From Terfezia claveryi (taxonomy: Eukaryota; Ascomycota; Pezizomycetes; Pezizales; Pezizaceae), in assembly GCA_015179025.1 (NCBI GenBank), contig WHUX01000177.1, positions 1 through 64,000 on the forward strand: 64,000 bases of DNA, read 5' to 3'. How positions within the stretch are numbered: the stretch's first letter is position 1; every line of letters begins with the position of its first letter. Positions 31,427 to 42,701 of this stretch are shown piece by piece. The position numbers and the translations under genes were made by a program. Under the pieces are notes generated by a model. The model did not search any database, was not told the DNA's origin, and saw nothing but the letters and a program-made list of their open reading frames with translations.

Positions 31427-34400
31427 TAATCGCATTCTTGGGTGGCAGGGTTTGGTCCATTTCTGTTGGTTCATGGGATTCTGTTAGGTGACTAGGGGAT
31501 TCCTGCTTAATTACAGCCAGACTAGCTACCGTCCCATATTGGTTAACAAGAAACGGGCATAATAATTCAATATACTACTCTATTTCTAACACAATTATTC
31601 ACTCAATGTTCTGATATACGGTATGTATGAATCTAAATAGGTTAGCTCAACCAAGAGAGCTATCGGTCGAAGGACACCCGTAAGGAATCTTGATTTCCCT
31701 ACTGTAACTGGGCATGGTCGACCATATGTATATTTAGTAGTGATTTTATAATCAATTGATTACATGTTGCGATTGTTTAGCTTAGCTGCTCTGGCTCTGA
31801 AATCCAAAAGTTACTACGGATACACATTGATTGATTATTTGATGATTCAACTATGGTGGTGATTGGCAACTGAGTAGCACTACCTATCTACTTTGACTAT
31901 AGCCAATTGGAATGTTGCCTTCAGCGAGAGTAATATGACAAAAGAGTGGGGCTTGGCATCTTTTGCCAGAGTAAGAGTAATAATATGGTGCCGAGACTAT
32001 AATAATATGGGATATAAAGATAGTCTCGATCAGACCCTCGTAGTTATCGTAGAGGATATAAAGAATATTCTCCCACTATATGCTTTGTCAAATCGGGATA
32101 CAAAGTTTCGCAAATAATTTAGTTAGATGCAACTATGAGACATTTGTACTGTACCGGTACTTCAGCTACTACCACGAAAGCCAACAAGCCATATATACTC
32201 AAATATATGATCCTAGAAGCCAGAGGGTCGACCTTGGTAGACTCATCCGCGGGTTTCAACCGACGGTACAACCGGTCAGCTAACCTAACAAGGTTAACTT
32301 GCTATACATGTTCAAGAGCTCAACTACATTCTAGGGAAAGGAAGAAGGGCCGGAAGAGCTATCGATTAAGTTGAAAATTATATTTGTCGCAATTGTTCAA
32401 TTCACGCAGATAGCTTGCTCCACAATTCCTTATGTCGTTGCCGATACCGTGTGATCCAATGTCCTCCTAACATGGTATTGGAGTTGCCAGGCTTCCGTTG
32501 GTATATTGCCTCTGCTAAGCAGACTGAATAGATACTACTAAATTATTTTCCGACATGTATACCAAGTACTGTGATAGAACATTCCCCTCCGCATGCGTCA
32601 ACTTCTGCTTCCGTAACGAAGCATGTTTTTCTTTGCTGTATGAGAACCCGCGTACTCTATCTCCCAAGGGATTGTGATACACCATATGCTGCCGCAGCCT
32701 TTCGAATGGAATTGTACTCTGGTAATCCAGACTGATAGGCTTTTAAGGCCTCTTGCAATATTTATCCATTCATTTTCTTCTATTTCACATATTGTTTGTA
32801 TGCATGCACTGAGTCTTGGATATCAACATTCCATTCTTCATGTGATCTGAATTATTGGGTGACTGCCACGCCTATTTAACTCACCTAGGTTAGCTGACCG
32901 GTAGTACCCGTCGGGACGCTGTAACCAAGGTAACAAGCGAGTTCTATAGGTTTGTTCTAGCCACATATGCAGGAACAAACTGCCTAAAACGGTAGTGCTC
33001 GTCCATCTTGCTAATTGACAGATTGTCAAGGATGTTGGGCCGAAAGATACTTCTGTATCATGCAGTCATGTGGTGCCTATCACCTTATTTGATTTTGCAG
33101 TTAGAGATCTATAAATACTAGTGATCTTCATCCCATTTTCTTGCAACTTACTTGAGACTGACAGACTTTCTCCGCAGCGGCCTCCACCTCCGCTGTTCAG
33201 GGTTCTGTGGGATCCGGTTTTTGAGCAGTACTACAGCGGGCCCGCGATGTTAGGGTAAAACTGGCCCACTTTCAACCATTATCACCCACCCAGATGGAAA
33301 GCAATTGCCTTGGGACTTTGGCAATTAATTAATTATATTAATATAAGAGGAATAATAATAGTGCACACTGGTTGAATCTCCGGATTCTGGGATTCTGAAC
33401 CTTCGGTGTGGCCAATGACAAAAATTTATATGGGGGATGCGAACATCACAACCCACTCACTACTCAACATTTTGTAAAACTCACGACATGTGAACTACTG
33501 TACTATGATCAGGCTGCATTGTTTCTGGGGAAAAAGCCATATTTTTATCGTGTATTTAAAAGCTTAGAAACACGTTGCAGGTAATTGGCATCAAGAACTA
33601 TTTATTTTATTTTATTTTATTTTATTTTTCTCTAAAAAGCTTACCTTAGCTAAATTTTTGCTGTGATTTTGCAAGTGTCTGCAGTAACCCACTATAGGAC
33701 TCCAGACAGAGGTGAATGATGGAAGTGAAATACCACAGGATTGGCTTTGCTGTGTCTTCACAACTGCTTGAAGATGGACCAGAATCGAGTAATGCACTGC
33801 GGTTATTTTTACTTCAGGGGCTTGATTTTTTTTACAATTGGGTCGGAGTGAGAATGCTCCAAAGCTTTGGGGCCTCTGTAGCAATAGGGCTAAGATCCGA
33901 AGATTAAATTGCAAATTAGGAGGATCCGAATTTTTAGGCTAATGTAGAATTAGTCTGGCTGACACAACTCCATGGGGAGATTAGAGTGTATGTAGTGAGA
34001 ATGAAACAGTTGTGAAGTCAATTTATCGACGCTGGCTCTCTCTTGGGATTGATATAGGTAGGAATATCTTAGAGCACCTTGGATTGCCTTGGAGCACCTT
34101 GGATTGCCGATTTTGAGGGTAACGGTGCCTCCACTCAATGACTTTCTCATAAGATCATCCAAATTGATTGGTGGCTGGACTGATCTAGTCTACTCTAGCT
34201 AGGGGGGAATCAATCCGTAGGCTCCAGAAATTGCAAGTAGTCCTTGTTTGTGGGTTCTTGTTGACGATCATGCTCGATATTCCGAGTGTGACTTGCTTCA
34301 CATTCGTAAATACTACTTGCTCTCATGATTGGGTTTGAGGTGGTGTGGCTGATCTTGGTGATTGTTCTAATAACACTCTAGACCCTGATTGCTCCAATCT

Positions 34401-35364
34401 GTAGATGATGATCGACGATGGTACAAAGCTGATATCTCTACGAGATGCTTGCCCCACCAAGGTCAATGCCGTTGCTTTCGATATATTGGAAGATGCTAAC
34501 TTGAATACAAGTAAGTAGAAAAGGAAGGCTAAGTCTCTAGGTAGACTAATACGTATACTTCATTTTCAATATCAGAAACCACCTTCTCATCACAATCTCC
34601 CACATTTACCCTTCAATACTACCCCAGCCACATTATTCAGAAACTGCCTCACAACCCCAACGCCCTCCATTCCCTTAGGCCGCCTCCAGAAATCTCCTCT
34701 CTCAACTAGATAACACCTCTGTAACTTCCTCCCTGCCTCCAACTCCGTCAAAACCTCACCAAGCCCTTTCACCTTCTTCAGAAACAACATCAGCGTAATA
34801 AGTTTCCCTATATTCATCCCTACCAGTAACGCCAATAGGAGGGTTTAATGATTTTGCATCTAGAGCAGGAGCACTCTCTATTGGGTACAGCACTTGCGGT
34901 GGAGATGTGGCTGGAGGACACGGTGGACGGGGAGGAGGGGGAGTGTAGCGGGGTGCAAAGGGATGATAATTGTAGCTATGAGCGAAGCTGGTGAGGTGAA
35001 TACTGCTCGCTGCCTGGGGGAGTAGAGGGCGGACTCGCGATCGGTGGGGTTAATCATTATAGACCATAGGGCTGGGCTGGGGAAGGATCTAGGAGGTAGA
35101 AGATGTTCGATGGATGTTGGGTCACGGAAAGAGTCGGGCCAACTGCTTGATATTAAGGTGGCTGCTTAAACTTTCTGAAGGTGTAGTATGCCACCGTGAT
35201 ATTTCCTACTTAGGCGCGGTCAAGCAACAAAGATCTTTATGTTGCAAGAATTCTATTTTGCTTCCACCCTGCCTCCATATTGGGTATGAATTCGGGCTTT
35301 ACGCTTCCTTTATTGTGGTAGTTGATATGAATGAACCAGTACACCAAAATGGTCCTGTGAAAGT
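31427..35364. other. Gene-poor, repeat-relic interval
   Basis: Includes an inverted repeat pair (32260-32289/32885-32914), a TTTTA microsatellite (33600-33628), a tandem TTGGAGCACCTTGGATTGCC phrase near 34080, and two isolated AACCAGACTA-like motifs. 34404-34518 (plus, MMIDDGTKLISLRDACPTK) and 34590-35040 (minus, Pro-rich) look weakly protein-like but I could not join them into a gene or recognise a family. Confidence 0.4.
32260..32914. repeat. 30-bp inverted repeat pair 595 bp apart
   Basis: 32260-32289 (CCGACGGTACAACCGGTCAG...) and 32885-32914 (...CTGACCGGTAGTACCCGTCGG) are reverse complements with one indel and a few mismatches. They may be termini of a decayed DNA transposon; no flanking duplication was found. 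Confidence 0.5.
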
Positions 35365-35847
35365 TTATTTTGTCTTCTGCGCTGCCGTGTTTGCTGCCTC
35401 TGTCCTCCCCAGATGATATATAATCAGCTTCTAACCATACCTCGTATATCCCCAGCGGGTGGCCCATACCTCTCCTAGTAGCATCCTCCAACAGCGCCGT
35501 GTCGACTGCATTCGCCGGTAAATGCACATATCTCACAACACTTCCTCTGATAAAAACATTCTTGACCGCGCTCTGCTCCAGTAACCAATAATCAGCATCC
35601 CAGAGACCAAGAGTATTCTACCCGCTTGAGCTCACCAAATGAGGATAATTCCCCTCCTCAATAACAGTGATATCATCCAGTTTAATGTTCAGAAATTGAT
35701 CGACGGACTTGAGGGTTCCGCGAATGGACAAGTCGTTTTTAAGCTCGATGGTAACTTCGTGGTCGACGAGAGTTTTGAAGAAGCTGGGAAAGGGTTTAGC
35801 AAGTGCCAATGGCAGGAAGGTGAATAAAACTACCTGAAGAAGAGCAT
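35365..35847 (-). CDS. LSM2: LSM2, Sm-like protein of the U6 snRNP / Lsm1-7 ring
   Basis: Four exons give 99 aa: 35847-35834, 35783-35636, 35572-35470 and 35399-35365. The product reads MLFFSFFKTLVDHEVTIELK, then Sm motif 1 (LSIRGTLKSVDQFLNIKLDD) and Sm motif 2 (NVFIRGSVVRYVHLP), ending LLEDATRREAANTAAQKTK. This is the near-invariant LSM2 pattern and length. LSM2 is a subunit of nuclear Lsm2-8 (U6 snRNA 3' end, splicing) and cytoplasmic Lsm1-7 (mRNA decapping and decay). The first exon is only 14 nt. Introns are 50, 63 and 70 nt. It lies 347 bp downstream of the mL54 gene on the same strand. Confidence 0.95.
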
Positions 35848-36193
35848 CTTGGTGGTGATGGAGGGAGGTGCACTTGGGCGACGTCCACAAACAGCTCGTC
35901 GTTGAGTGCTGTTGGATGATGATTAGCGGGATGAGGCTCTGTGCTTGGCTGTTTTGAGGGTAATTGTACGACTAGGGTAGTTTGCCAATTGTTGTGTTAA
36001 TCCAACAGAGTTGAAACCGGAGTATATTTCTGTAATATAAAAAAGATTACTAGTATTTTTCAGATATCGCAAAATAGTTAACATCTCGGCCTCAATACAA
36101 AGCCCAGAAAATAATTTACATTTTAATAGCCGAGTCCATTGAACTCTAGCAAATCTAGAAACCAATTGGCGTAGAAAAGAGAACAAATAGAAA

Positions 36194-37017
36194 TTACAAC
36201 CCGCCCAAGAAGTTCTTCTCCTTGATGGCAGCGCGGTTCTGCTTTCTCTTCTCCATCCTGATCTCCAGTCTGGCTTTCTGCGCCTGCTCGAATGTAACTT
36301 CCGCTAGGCCATTCTCACCACCAATTAGTACAACACCATCTCCCTTTCCTAGACCACCAACAGCTGCCACCGCGTGTGGTTCAGATAAACCTGAGATGGC
36401 AAAAGGTAAGTCGATGGTTTGCTGGTGGATGGGAATGTGTTGTTCCTCAGTTAGACCCTGTGATGCGAGTTTGGCGGCACGCCTTGCTGCTATACGACGA
36501 GCTTTCTTTGATTTTGCTACCAAGGAAGGAAATGTTAGCCAGCCCCATAACGGCCTCTTTACCGGCGATGATATATACGTCCAGAGGGAACCAGGGAATC
36601 CTACAGTATAAGTCTCCTTCCTCCTCACCGTCAGCACCACTCCGCTTCTTTTCGTCTAGTACCGTCCAAAGCCATGCTGGGTATTCGTGGTCTTCTTTAG
36701 CTACAGGGTCTTGCTTGTTCTTGAGATAGTTCAGGCCCTTGAGAACTGTTCCGGCTGGAGCGGCAGAGACGGGTATGTGTGACGCAGGAGTAGAGGTGGC
36801 CGGGGCTTGTTCAGTCATTAGCCATTGGCTCCAGCGATAGTGACAGGATGTCATGGCGGGGCTGTAGGGACGCACCAGGGGCGGGTGTCGCAGCATCGCT
36901 GAGCGGTGCTGTCGAAATAGGATGTCGCAGGCTCGAGGAAGTTGCAATCAGCCGAGATGAGATGAGGGGCCGCAGCGGGCGAATAGCAGCTCGGTATAGG
37001 CAGCGTGGGCAGGCCAT
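36194..37017 (-). CDS. MRPL37: Mitochondrial large-subunit ribosomal protein mL54 (MRPL37 type)
   Basis: Three exons give 213 aa: 37017-36876, 36805-36629 and 36516-36194. The N-terminus ([23 protein letters not shown]) is Arg-rich and lacks acids, like a mitochondrial presequence. The core [27 protein letters not shown] and [15 protein letters not shown] is the conserved mL54 domain. The C-terminus ends in a basic helix ([25 protein letters not shown]). The first splice (GTGCGT donor, acceptor AACAAG) is the least certain, being chosen to join presequence and core in frame. It functions in the mitoribosome large subunit. It is divergently transcribed from the nucleolin gene. Confidence 0.9.
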
Positions 37018-37238
37018 TTTCGCGAGTCGATGAGGCTGGCTGGCCGGCTGTGCACTTCTGAAATTCCCCCGCCAAGCACCGCTCCTGCCAAGAGTTCGCG
37101 GCTGCGATAACCAGGCCCGAGTTGGCTAATCGATTGGCCAATCGCACATTTAAATTTTCATCCCACTCAAAGGTTTCCCATCTCTTCGTTCCTCCTTCCA
37201 CCAACCTTTCCAAGAAGACTGAAGTTACCAGGGCATCA

Positions 37239-37485
37239 GAGGGCTTTTGCACATACAGAGAGAGACAAGTTACCGAGGGCTTCAAATAAATAGAACTGAC
37301 ACAGTTCTTTTGTTGGCACTGAGGGTTCATCTTCATAGAACATCTGTCACCGAACTGAGGGCATTGCCGCACATCTGAGGGAAGATTACTTTATACAAAT
37401 ACTGAAGGGTTTTTCAATCTGAGGGCTTTAACCGTGGGCTTTTGACTACGTGGGCTTAACTTGAGAGAAAACATCTAAGGGCTTT
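37239..37485 (+). promoter_or_regulatory. Array of GGGCTT-like motifs in the mL54/nucleolin divergent promoter
   Basis: Six exact GGGCTT hexamers (near 37241, 37277, 37423, 37436, 37452, 37479), plus variants GGGTTC, GGGCAT, GGGAAG and GGGTTT, lie in the same orientation within 247 bp. Most are preceded by GA or TGA. Chance expectation for a hexamer here is far below one. A transcription-factor site cluster or a decayed tandem repeat are both possible. I do not know a matching factor. Confidence 0.5.
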
Positions 37486-37638
37486 GGTTGACTTCCGGGG
37501 GACTTTTTTTGAATTCTCAACATCGAGAATTAATACCCTTTCCCTTTCATTCACTATTCAACTCTCTTCCCTTTTCTTCAACAATCCCCCCCTTCCTCCC
37601 CCAACCCCAGTTTTTCTTAACACCCCAAATCAATCACA

Positions 37639-39235
37639 ATGGGCAAATCTACCGCACCAAAAAAGGTCGCCATCAAGGAGGTAGTCAGCAGGAAGGTCGC
37701 TGAGACTGTCAAGAAGGTCGAAGACAAGAAGGCCTCTAGCAAGAAGGACGAGAAAAAAAAATCCAAGAAGAAGGAGCCCACCCCAGAGCCTGAGTCCGAG
37801 TCCGAGTCCGAGTCCGAGTCCGGTGACTCTTCTGACAACGATGAGGTTTCCTCCGAGAGGGACTCTTCCAGCGACGAGGAGGATAGCGACGCCGAGATGA
37901 AGGATGCCTCTGATTCTGACTCTGGCTCCGACTCCGAGGATGAGTCTGAGGATGAGAATAAGCCTGCCGCGAAGGCCAATGGAGTTAAGGTTGATGAGAA
38001 GAAAATGGTTGAGAAGAAGAAGATGGCTGAGAGCTCCGACGACTCTGACTCTGACTCTAACGACTCATCTGACTCTGGACCCGGGACGGAGAAGAATGCC
38101 GTCGAGAAGGCAAAGGTATGTGCGCCATTTTGGTTTCTGATATGCTGGTAATGCTAACTCGCTTCTCACAAGGCCTCTGATTCCGAGTCCAGTGCGTCGG
38201 ATGGCTCCGACTCTGGATCCGAATCCGCCTCTGTCTCTGACTCTGACTCTGACTCTGACTCTGACTCTGACTCTGACGCCAAGTCCGAGAGGGAGGAAAA
38301 GAAGAAGGAAGAGAAGCCCATCCAGAAAAAGCGTAAGGCTGAAGCCGCACCTGCCTTTGAGGTTAAAAAGTCCAAGACTGAGGCTTCCGCTGAGAACCCA
38401 ACTGGATCTTGCACTCTCTTCTGTGGATCTCTCAGTTTCAACGTCGACGACGAGTGGCTCAAATCCGAATTTGCTGAGTTCGGGTGCCACTCTGCCAGAA
38501 TTGTTTGGGACCGTGAGAGAGACCGCCCCAAGGGGTAAGTTTCACCAATAGCCACAAACTCCAACCATGCTAATGTTCATTTTCTCTAGTTTCGGATACG
38601 TCGAGTTCAACACCCCTGAGGAGGCTGCTAAGGCTTTGGCTACCAAAAAGGGTGCCGAAATTGACGGTCGTGCCATCAACCTGGACTACTCCGTTCCTCG
38701 CCCTCAGAACGAAAACAAGGATCGTGCCAGCAAGTTCGGAGACAAAAGATCTGCACCAAGTGATACCGTCTTTATTGCCAATCTCGATTTTGATGTTGAC
38801 GAGTCCATTCTCAGTGCTGAGGCTGAGAAGTTCGGTACCGTCGTCAGCTTGAGAATCCCAACTGACAGGGAATCTGGCGAACGCAAGGGCTTCGGTTATC
38901 TCACCTACTCCTCCATCGATGAGGCTCAGGCCGCCGTTGACGGTCTTTCTGGACAGATGATCGGTGGTCGTGCTGTCCGAACTGACTTCTCCACTCCTCG
39001 TGATAGCAATAATGGTGGTGGACGTGGCGGCTTTGGTGGCGGGCGTGGCGGGCGTGGCGGGTTCGGAGACCGTGGTGGGCGTGGCGGTGGACGTGGTGGA
39101 CGTGGTGGACGTGGTGGCTTCAATGATCGTGGTGGTGGTCGTGGCGGACGTGGCGGCTTCGGAGACCGTGGCGGTCGTGGCGGCTCCCGTGGCGGTTTCA
39201 GCAGCTTCCAGGGACAAAAGAAGAAGTTTGACTAG
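37639..39235 (+). CDS. Nucleolin-like nucleolar protein (NSR1/gar2 family)
   Basis: Three exons give 494 aa: 37639-38115, 38173-38534 and 38590-39235. The layout is classic: a Lys-rich start, long acidic Ser/Glu/Asp tracts (SESESESESESGDSSD, later a run of Ser-Asp), RRM1 (CTLFCGSLSFNV...GFGYVEF, about 238-313), RRM2 (TVFIANLDFDV...KGFGYLTY, about 338-413) and a C-terminal GAR domain of RGG/GRGG repeats. Members bind pre-rRNA and act in 18S rRNA processing and small-subunit assembly in the nucleolus. The ATG follows a pyrimidine-rich leader (37540-37636). Introns are 57 and 55 nt. The acidic repeats give long false antisense frames. Confidence 0.95.
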
Positions 39236-39656
39236 TTTTTCTACGGCAACTCCTTTTTTTCCTCTAAATACCCTCTTCAGGTTCACTGACTACCCCTGTA
39301 TTCACTCGGGATTGAGTAACTGTGGAGTTGTTCTACAGCGGCATACGCACTAACATGTCACAGCAGGATCTTATATGTCTGATCTTTCTTTAAATCTTTC
39401 TTGTTTGGGATCAAAAAATTGCTTTTTTCTGGGATTTCGGTTGGATTTGTCATAATTGCTACAATACGATGGGTCATAATGGAATCGGGATTTCTTGTAC
39501 AATCAAGGAATAGGAGAAATTTTTCTAAGATTAAAAGGTGATCCACTAAACTAGTTGATATAAAAATTAAGTACTTAAGAACGCCGTTGTTAAAATCCTT
39601 TCAGAAAACTCGTGATGCTGGTTGGGTCGTACATTTGTGTCGCCAGGCCCTCATCA

Positions 39657-41996
39657 TTACCCTCTGTCCAGCCCACTATCAAAATCCACATGCTCCTCCT
39701 TAGTAAACCCCTTCCTCAACCCCTTTGGCACAGCAAGGTCTCTCCACCATTCACTCTTCCCTTCCTCCTTCTCCATCTCCTCCACCACAATCTTCCAAAC
39801 CACATCTCTCACCTCCCACCCCACCTTTTCAACACTATCAATCGCCCACAACACATCCAGGTGCTCATATTCCTCGATAATACTACTATGCACAACCCTC
39901 ACATGTGGCTCCCTGCCTTTCTCCAACCTCTTCAAGAATCGTTTCCCATCGACTAAATCATCTGAGCCACACACCCACAATGCAAGTGGCGGGAACTTGT
40001 CATCGTACCATGATCCAGTGGATTTACTCCCCTCTTCCGAGATTGAACCTGAATTCCCCCCCTCTATATCCGCCCTGCCAGTGCTAGTAGAGGAGGTAGC
40101 CTGCGGTTCTTCTGGATTTGACGCAGTTTCACCATCAATCAGTGATCTTGCCCTATTCACCCGCTCCTCCCTCTCCATTTCCTTATCATCCTCCCTCTGC
40201 TCCTCGATCCTCGTCGCCAAAATACACTTCTGCGTCGCGAAACACTCCCTCCCCAACCACCACCTCATACTCTCCGCGCTCACATAGACGGGGGAAAACC
40301 TAAAAAACCTATCTCTCAACCCCCTATCCCATCTAACATCAGTCCACTTGAACAAAAACGAAAACACCCTATACCCTAACTTCCCATATAGCCGTCCAGG
40401 CATATACTTCTGGAACCACATCATCATGGGAATAAACGCATGAATCCCAAAAATCAACCTGAACATCCCTGGAGAAACCGCTTCCATGAATTTGAAGTAT
40501 ATCTCCTCGACGAGTTTGCCAGCGTAGACTGCGGGTGCTAAAGCGCAAAATATGGATATTTTTGTGCCTAGGTCTGGGCGTTGCTCGCGCGCGAGGGCGA
40601 CGAAGGCCTCGGCGGTGCCTTGGGAATGGGCTACGAGAGCGAGTTTGGGGAAGTTGGTGCGGGACAAGATGTGATTTACAAAGATTGGGAGGTCAAGGAT
40701 CCCCATTTGCCGAATGTTCCAAGCCCACATGCGTGGGTCGGAGTACTTGAGGAGAGTATGTTCTGGGTTGGAACCGCAGCGGTTGTTGCCTAGCCAGACG
40801 TCGTATCCGCTTGTGTTGGTAGACGTTAGGCGAGCCTAATGCAATGAGATAAGGTGAGTCTTGACTACTCACCTCTTGCATAGGAAGAAGGCTAGACTGT
40901 CATCGTCGTTGACACAGAAAGCTCCACTGCTTTGTAGGAGCCCGTGTATTAAAAGAATGGGGTATTTTCGACGCCCTGTTTTGCTCCATTTGATGGGATT
41001 CCCATACCCGTCCACGACGATGTTCTCATCTGATGGGGGGTCTTCCGGGTCGAAGACTCGTTGCAGAGTTATAATGAAGCCGTCTTCTGTCTCTACTTTG
41101 TATTCTTCTATATCAAGCCCAACCCGGCGGGCATAGTATTGGATGTCCGGGATCAATTTATCTGGGCCACCCTCCCTTATAGGACAGATAACCTTGCGGT
41201 TGGTGCCATTGTGATTGGGATTAGCCTCTGCTCCAGTTTCATTTTTTTCCGTATCTTCTGTGGAATTGCGTTCAGCAGATCTATGCCTCCGTCTTAATGC
41301 CTCTGCTGCCCTGCCCCTAGCGTAATCTCTTTCCAGTTCAGATTCCTCTTCCCAAATCTCCTCCTGCTTTTTCCGATTTTTAGCTCGTTCTAGCTCAATT
41401 TGGTAAAAGGGCCTGTTTCTATCTGGGTCTTCTCCTTTCCATGTCCTTTGATACAACCTCTTGAGGCTTCCTGGCACGAATTTGAACAAAGCTCCTGTCA
41501 CCACGACAAGAAGAAAGCAGGTAGACAACACCCCTGCAACCAACCTGAAGAAATAACTCTGTACTTTCCTTAATTTTGTGGTTGGCCCGTATAGAGGTAA
41601 TGAGGGAAATAATGGATGGGTATGAGCAGGGGCTCTGGGAACATTCACAGGAGAAGGACTGGGGCGAGCAGTGGTTACTAGGGGAATAAAGGTAACAGTA
41701 TCTTGCTCCCCCAAACCTGAAGCATCCTCATTTGAGGCTTCATGTTTGCGCTCCAGATCGAGTCTAGATGAATTGAGCTGCTGAGCTTCGGGTAGAGGAA
41801 TTCCAGGAAGCCTGTGGCCGTCGGCAGTGAGAATGACTGTATCATGGTGGGTGACAGAGGCGGCTAAGGCGGCTGCACACCCACCAGAAGGGTCTGTGGA
41901 GTCCCCGAGTCGAGCGGAGAGCTTTTCAAATGAGGTCTTGTGCCGGAATAGCGAGGGACTGGAGGACGAATGTGAGAATGGTGAAAGAGAAGACAT
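39657..41996 (-). CDS. Sterol-ester/triacylglycerol lipase (alpha/beta hydrolase, YEH/TGL1 type)
   Basis: Two exons give 758 aa: 41996-40873 and 40809-39657. A cytosolic Ser/Pro-rich N-terminus precedes one membrane segment (FFRLVAGVLSTCFLLVVVTGALFKF, about 146-172). The lipase part starts DIQYYARRVGLDIEEYKVETEDGF, with the oxyanion loop ILLIHGLL, SGYDVWLGNNR, nucleophile AHSQG (Ser about 436), Asp in CGSDDLVDG and His in EEYEHLDVLW. This matches membrane-anchored steryl ester hydrolases of yeast, which mobilise sterol esters. The 63-nt intron uses acceptor CACAAG with a CTAAC branch site; an earlier AG would put a stop in frame. An acidic low-complexity insert lies between Ser and Asp. It shares a promoter with PEX6. 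Confidence 0.9.
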
Positions 41997-42701
41997 TGTC
42001 AAATGTTTTCTCAACGCCAACGAAGGCGAAAAGAGAAATGTGAACTATGTATGCTAGTGCCCATTCAAACGAATGGATTACCTTGGAGTGTCTCCGAAAG
42101 GTGTACTGATACCTGACTGGAGATCAACCTGGACATGCAATTGACACACATTCTTGGGAACAGACAGGAAACAAGATATTAAGCATGCTGATAGTAGAGC
42201 GGAGAGGTGCCAGAGGGGTATACCGATGTCATACCGATCTGCAGGACGGCTCGAGTGTGAGCCAGGCCACTTTCCGCTCTCAGTGGAGTTGATCATAAAT
42301 ATTCTGGCAGTCTGGTGCCCAATATTCCGGCTTTCAAAAGACCAATTATTCGTTGATTCTGTATCAGCCTGGAGCTTGATGCTCTTTGTTCCTTGCAGCA
42401 GATCAGGGGGGTGAGTATGATGTAATTGCACTTGGCGTCATTTCATGCCGCCGTCTCGTCAACTTGTGCTGGCGCCGTGACTCGTCTGGTTTCTGCAACC
42501 TCGGGAACGGGCAGGGGTTCTCGGCCGAGCTGAGGTTTGTCGCGCGTGGCGAGATCGGTACCGGTATATTTTGCCCGTGTCATAGCCAATGAGGTTCGGC
42601 ATCCCCGTCCAGCTGAAGCATCTTCTGCGCAAAGAAACACGCATCTCCACCACGTCTCCAGCCCTGCGTGGTTTGTGAAAGCTCATCAAACTTACTGCAG
42701 T

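Noticed and set aside
38570..39286. Thr/Ala-rich minus-strand frame opposite nucleolin
   Set aside because: Complement of the GGT/CGT glycine-arginine repeats; the plus strand carries two RRMs and proper splice sites.
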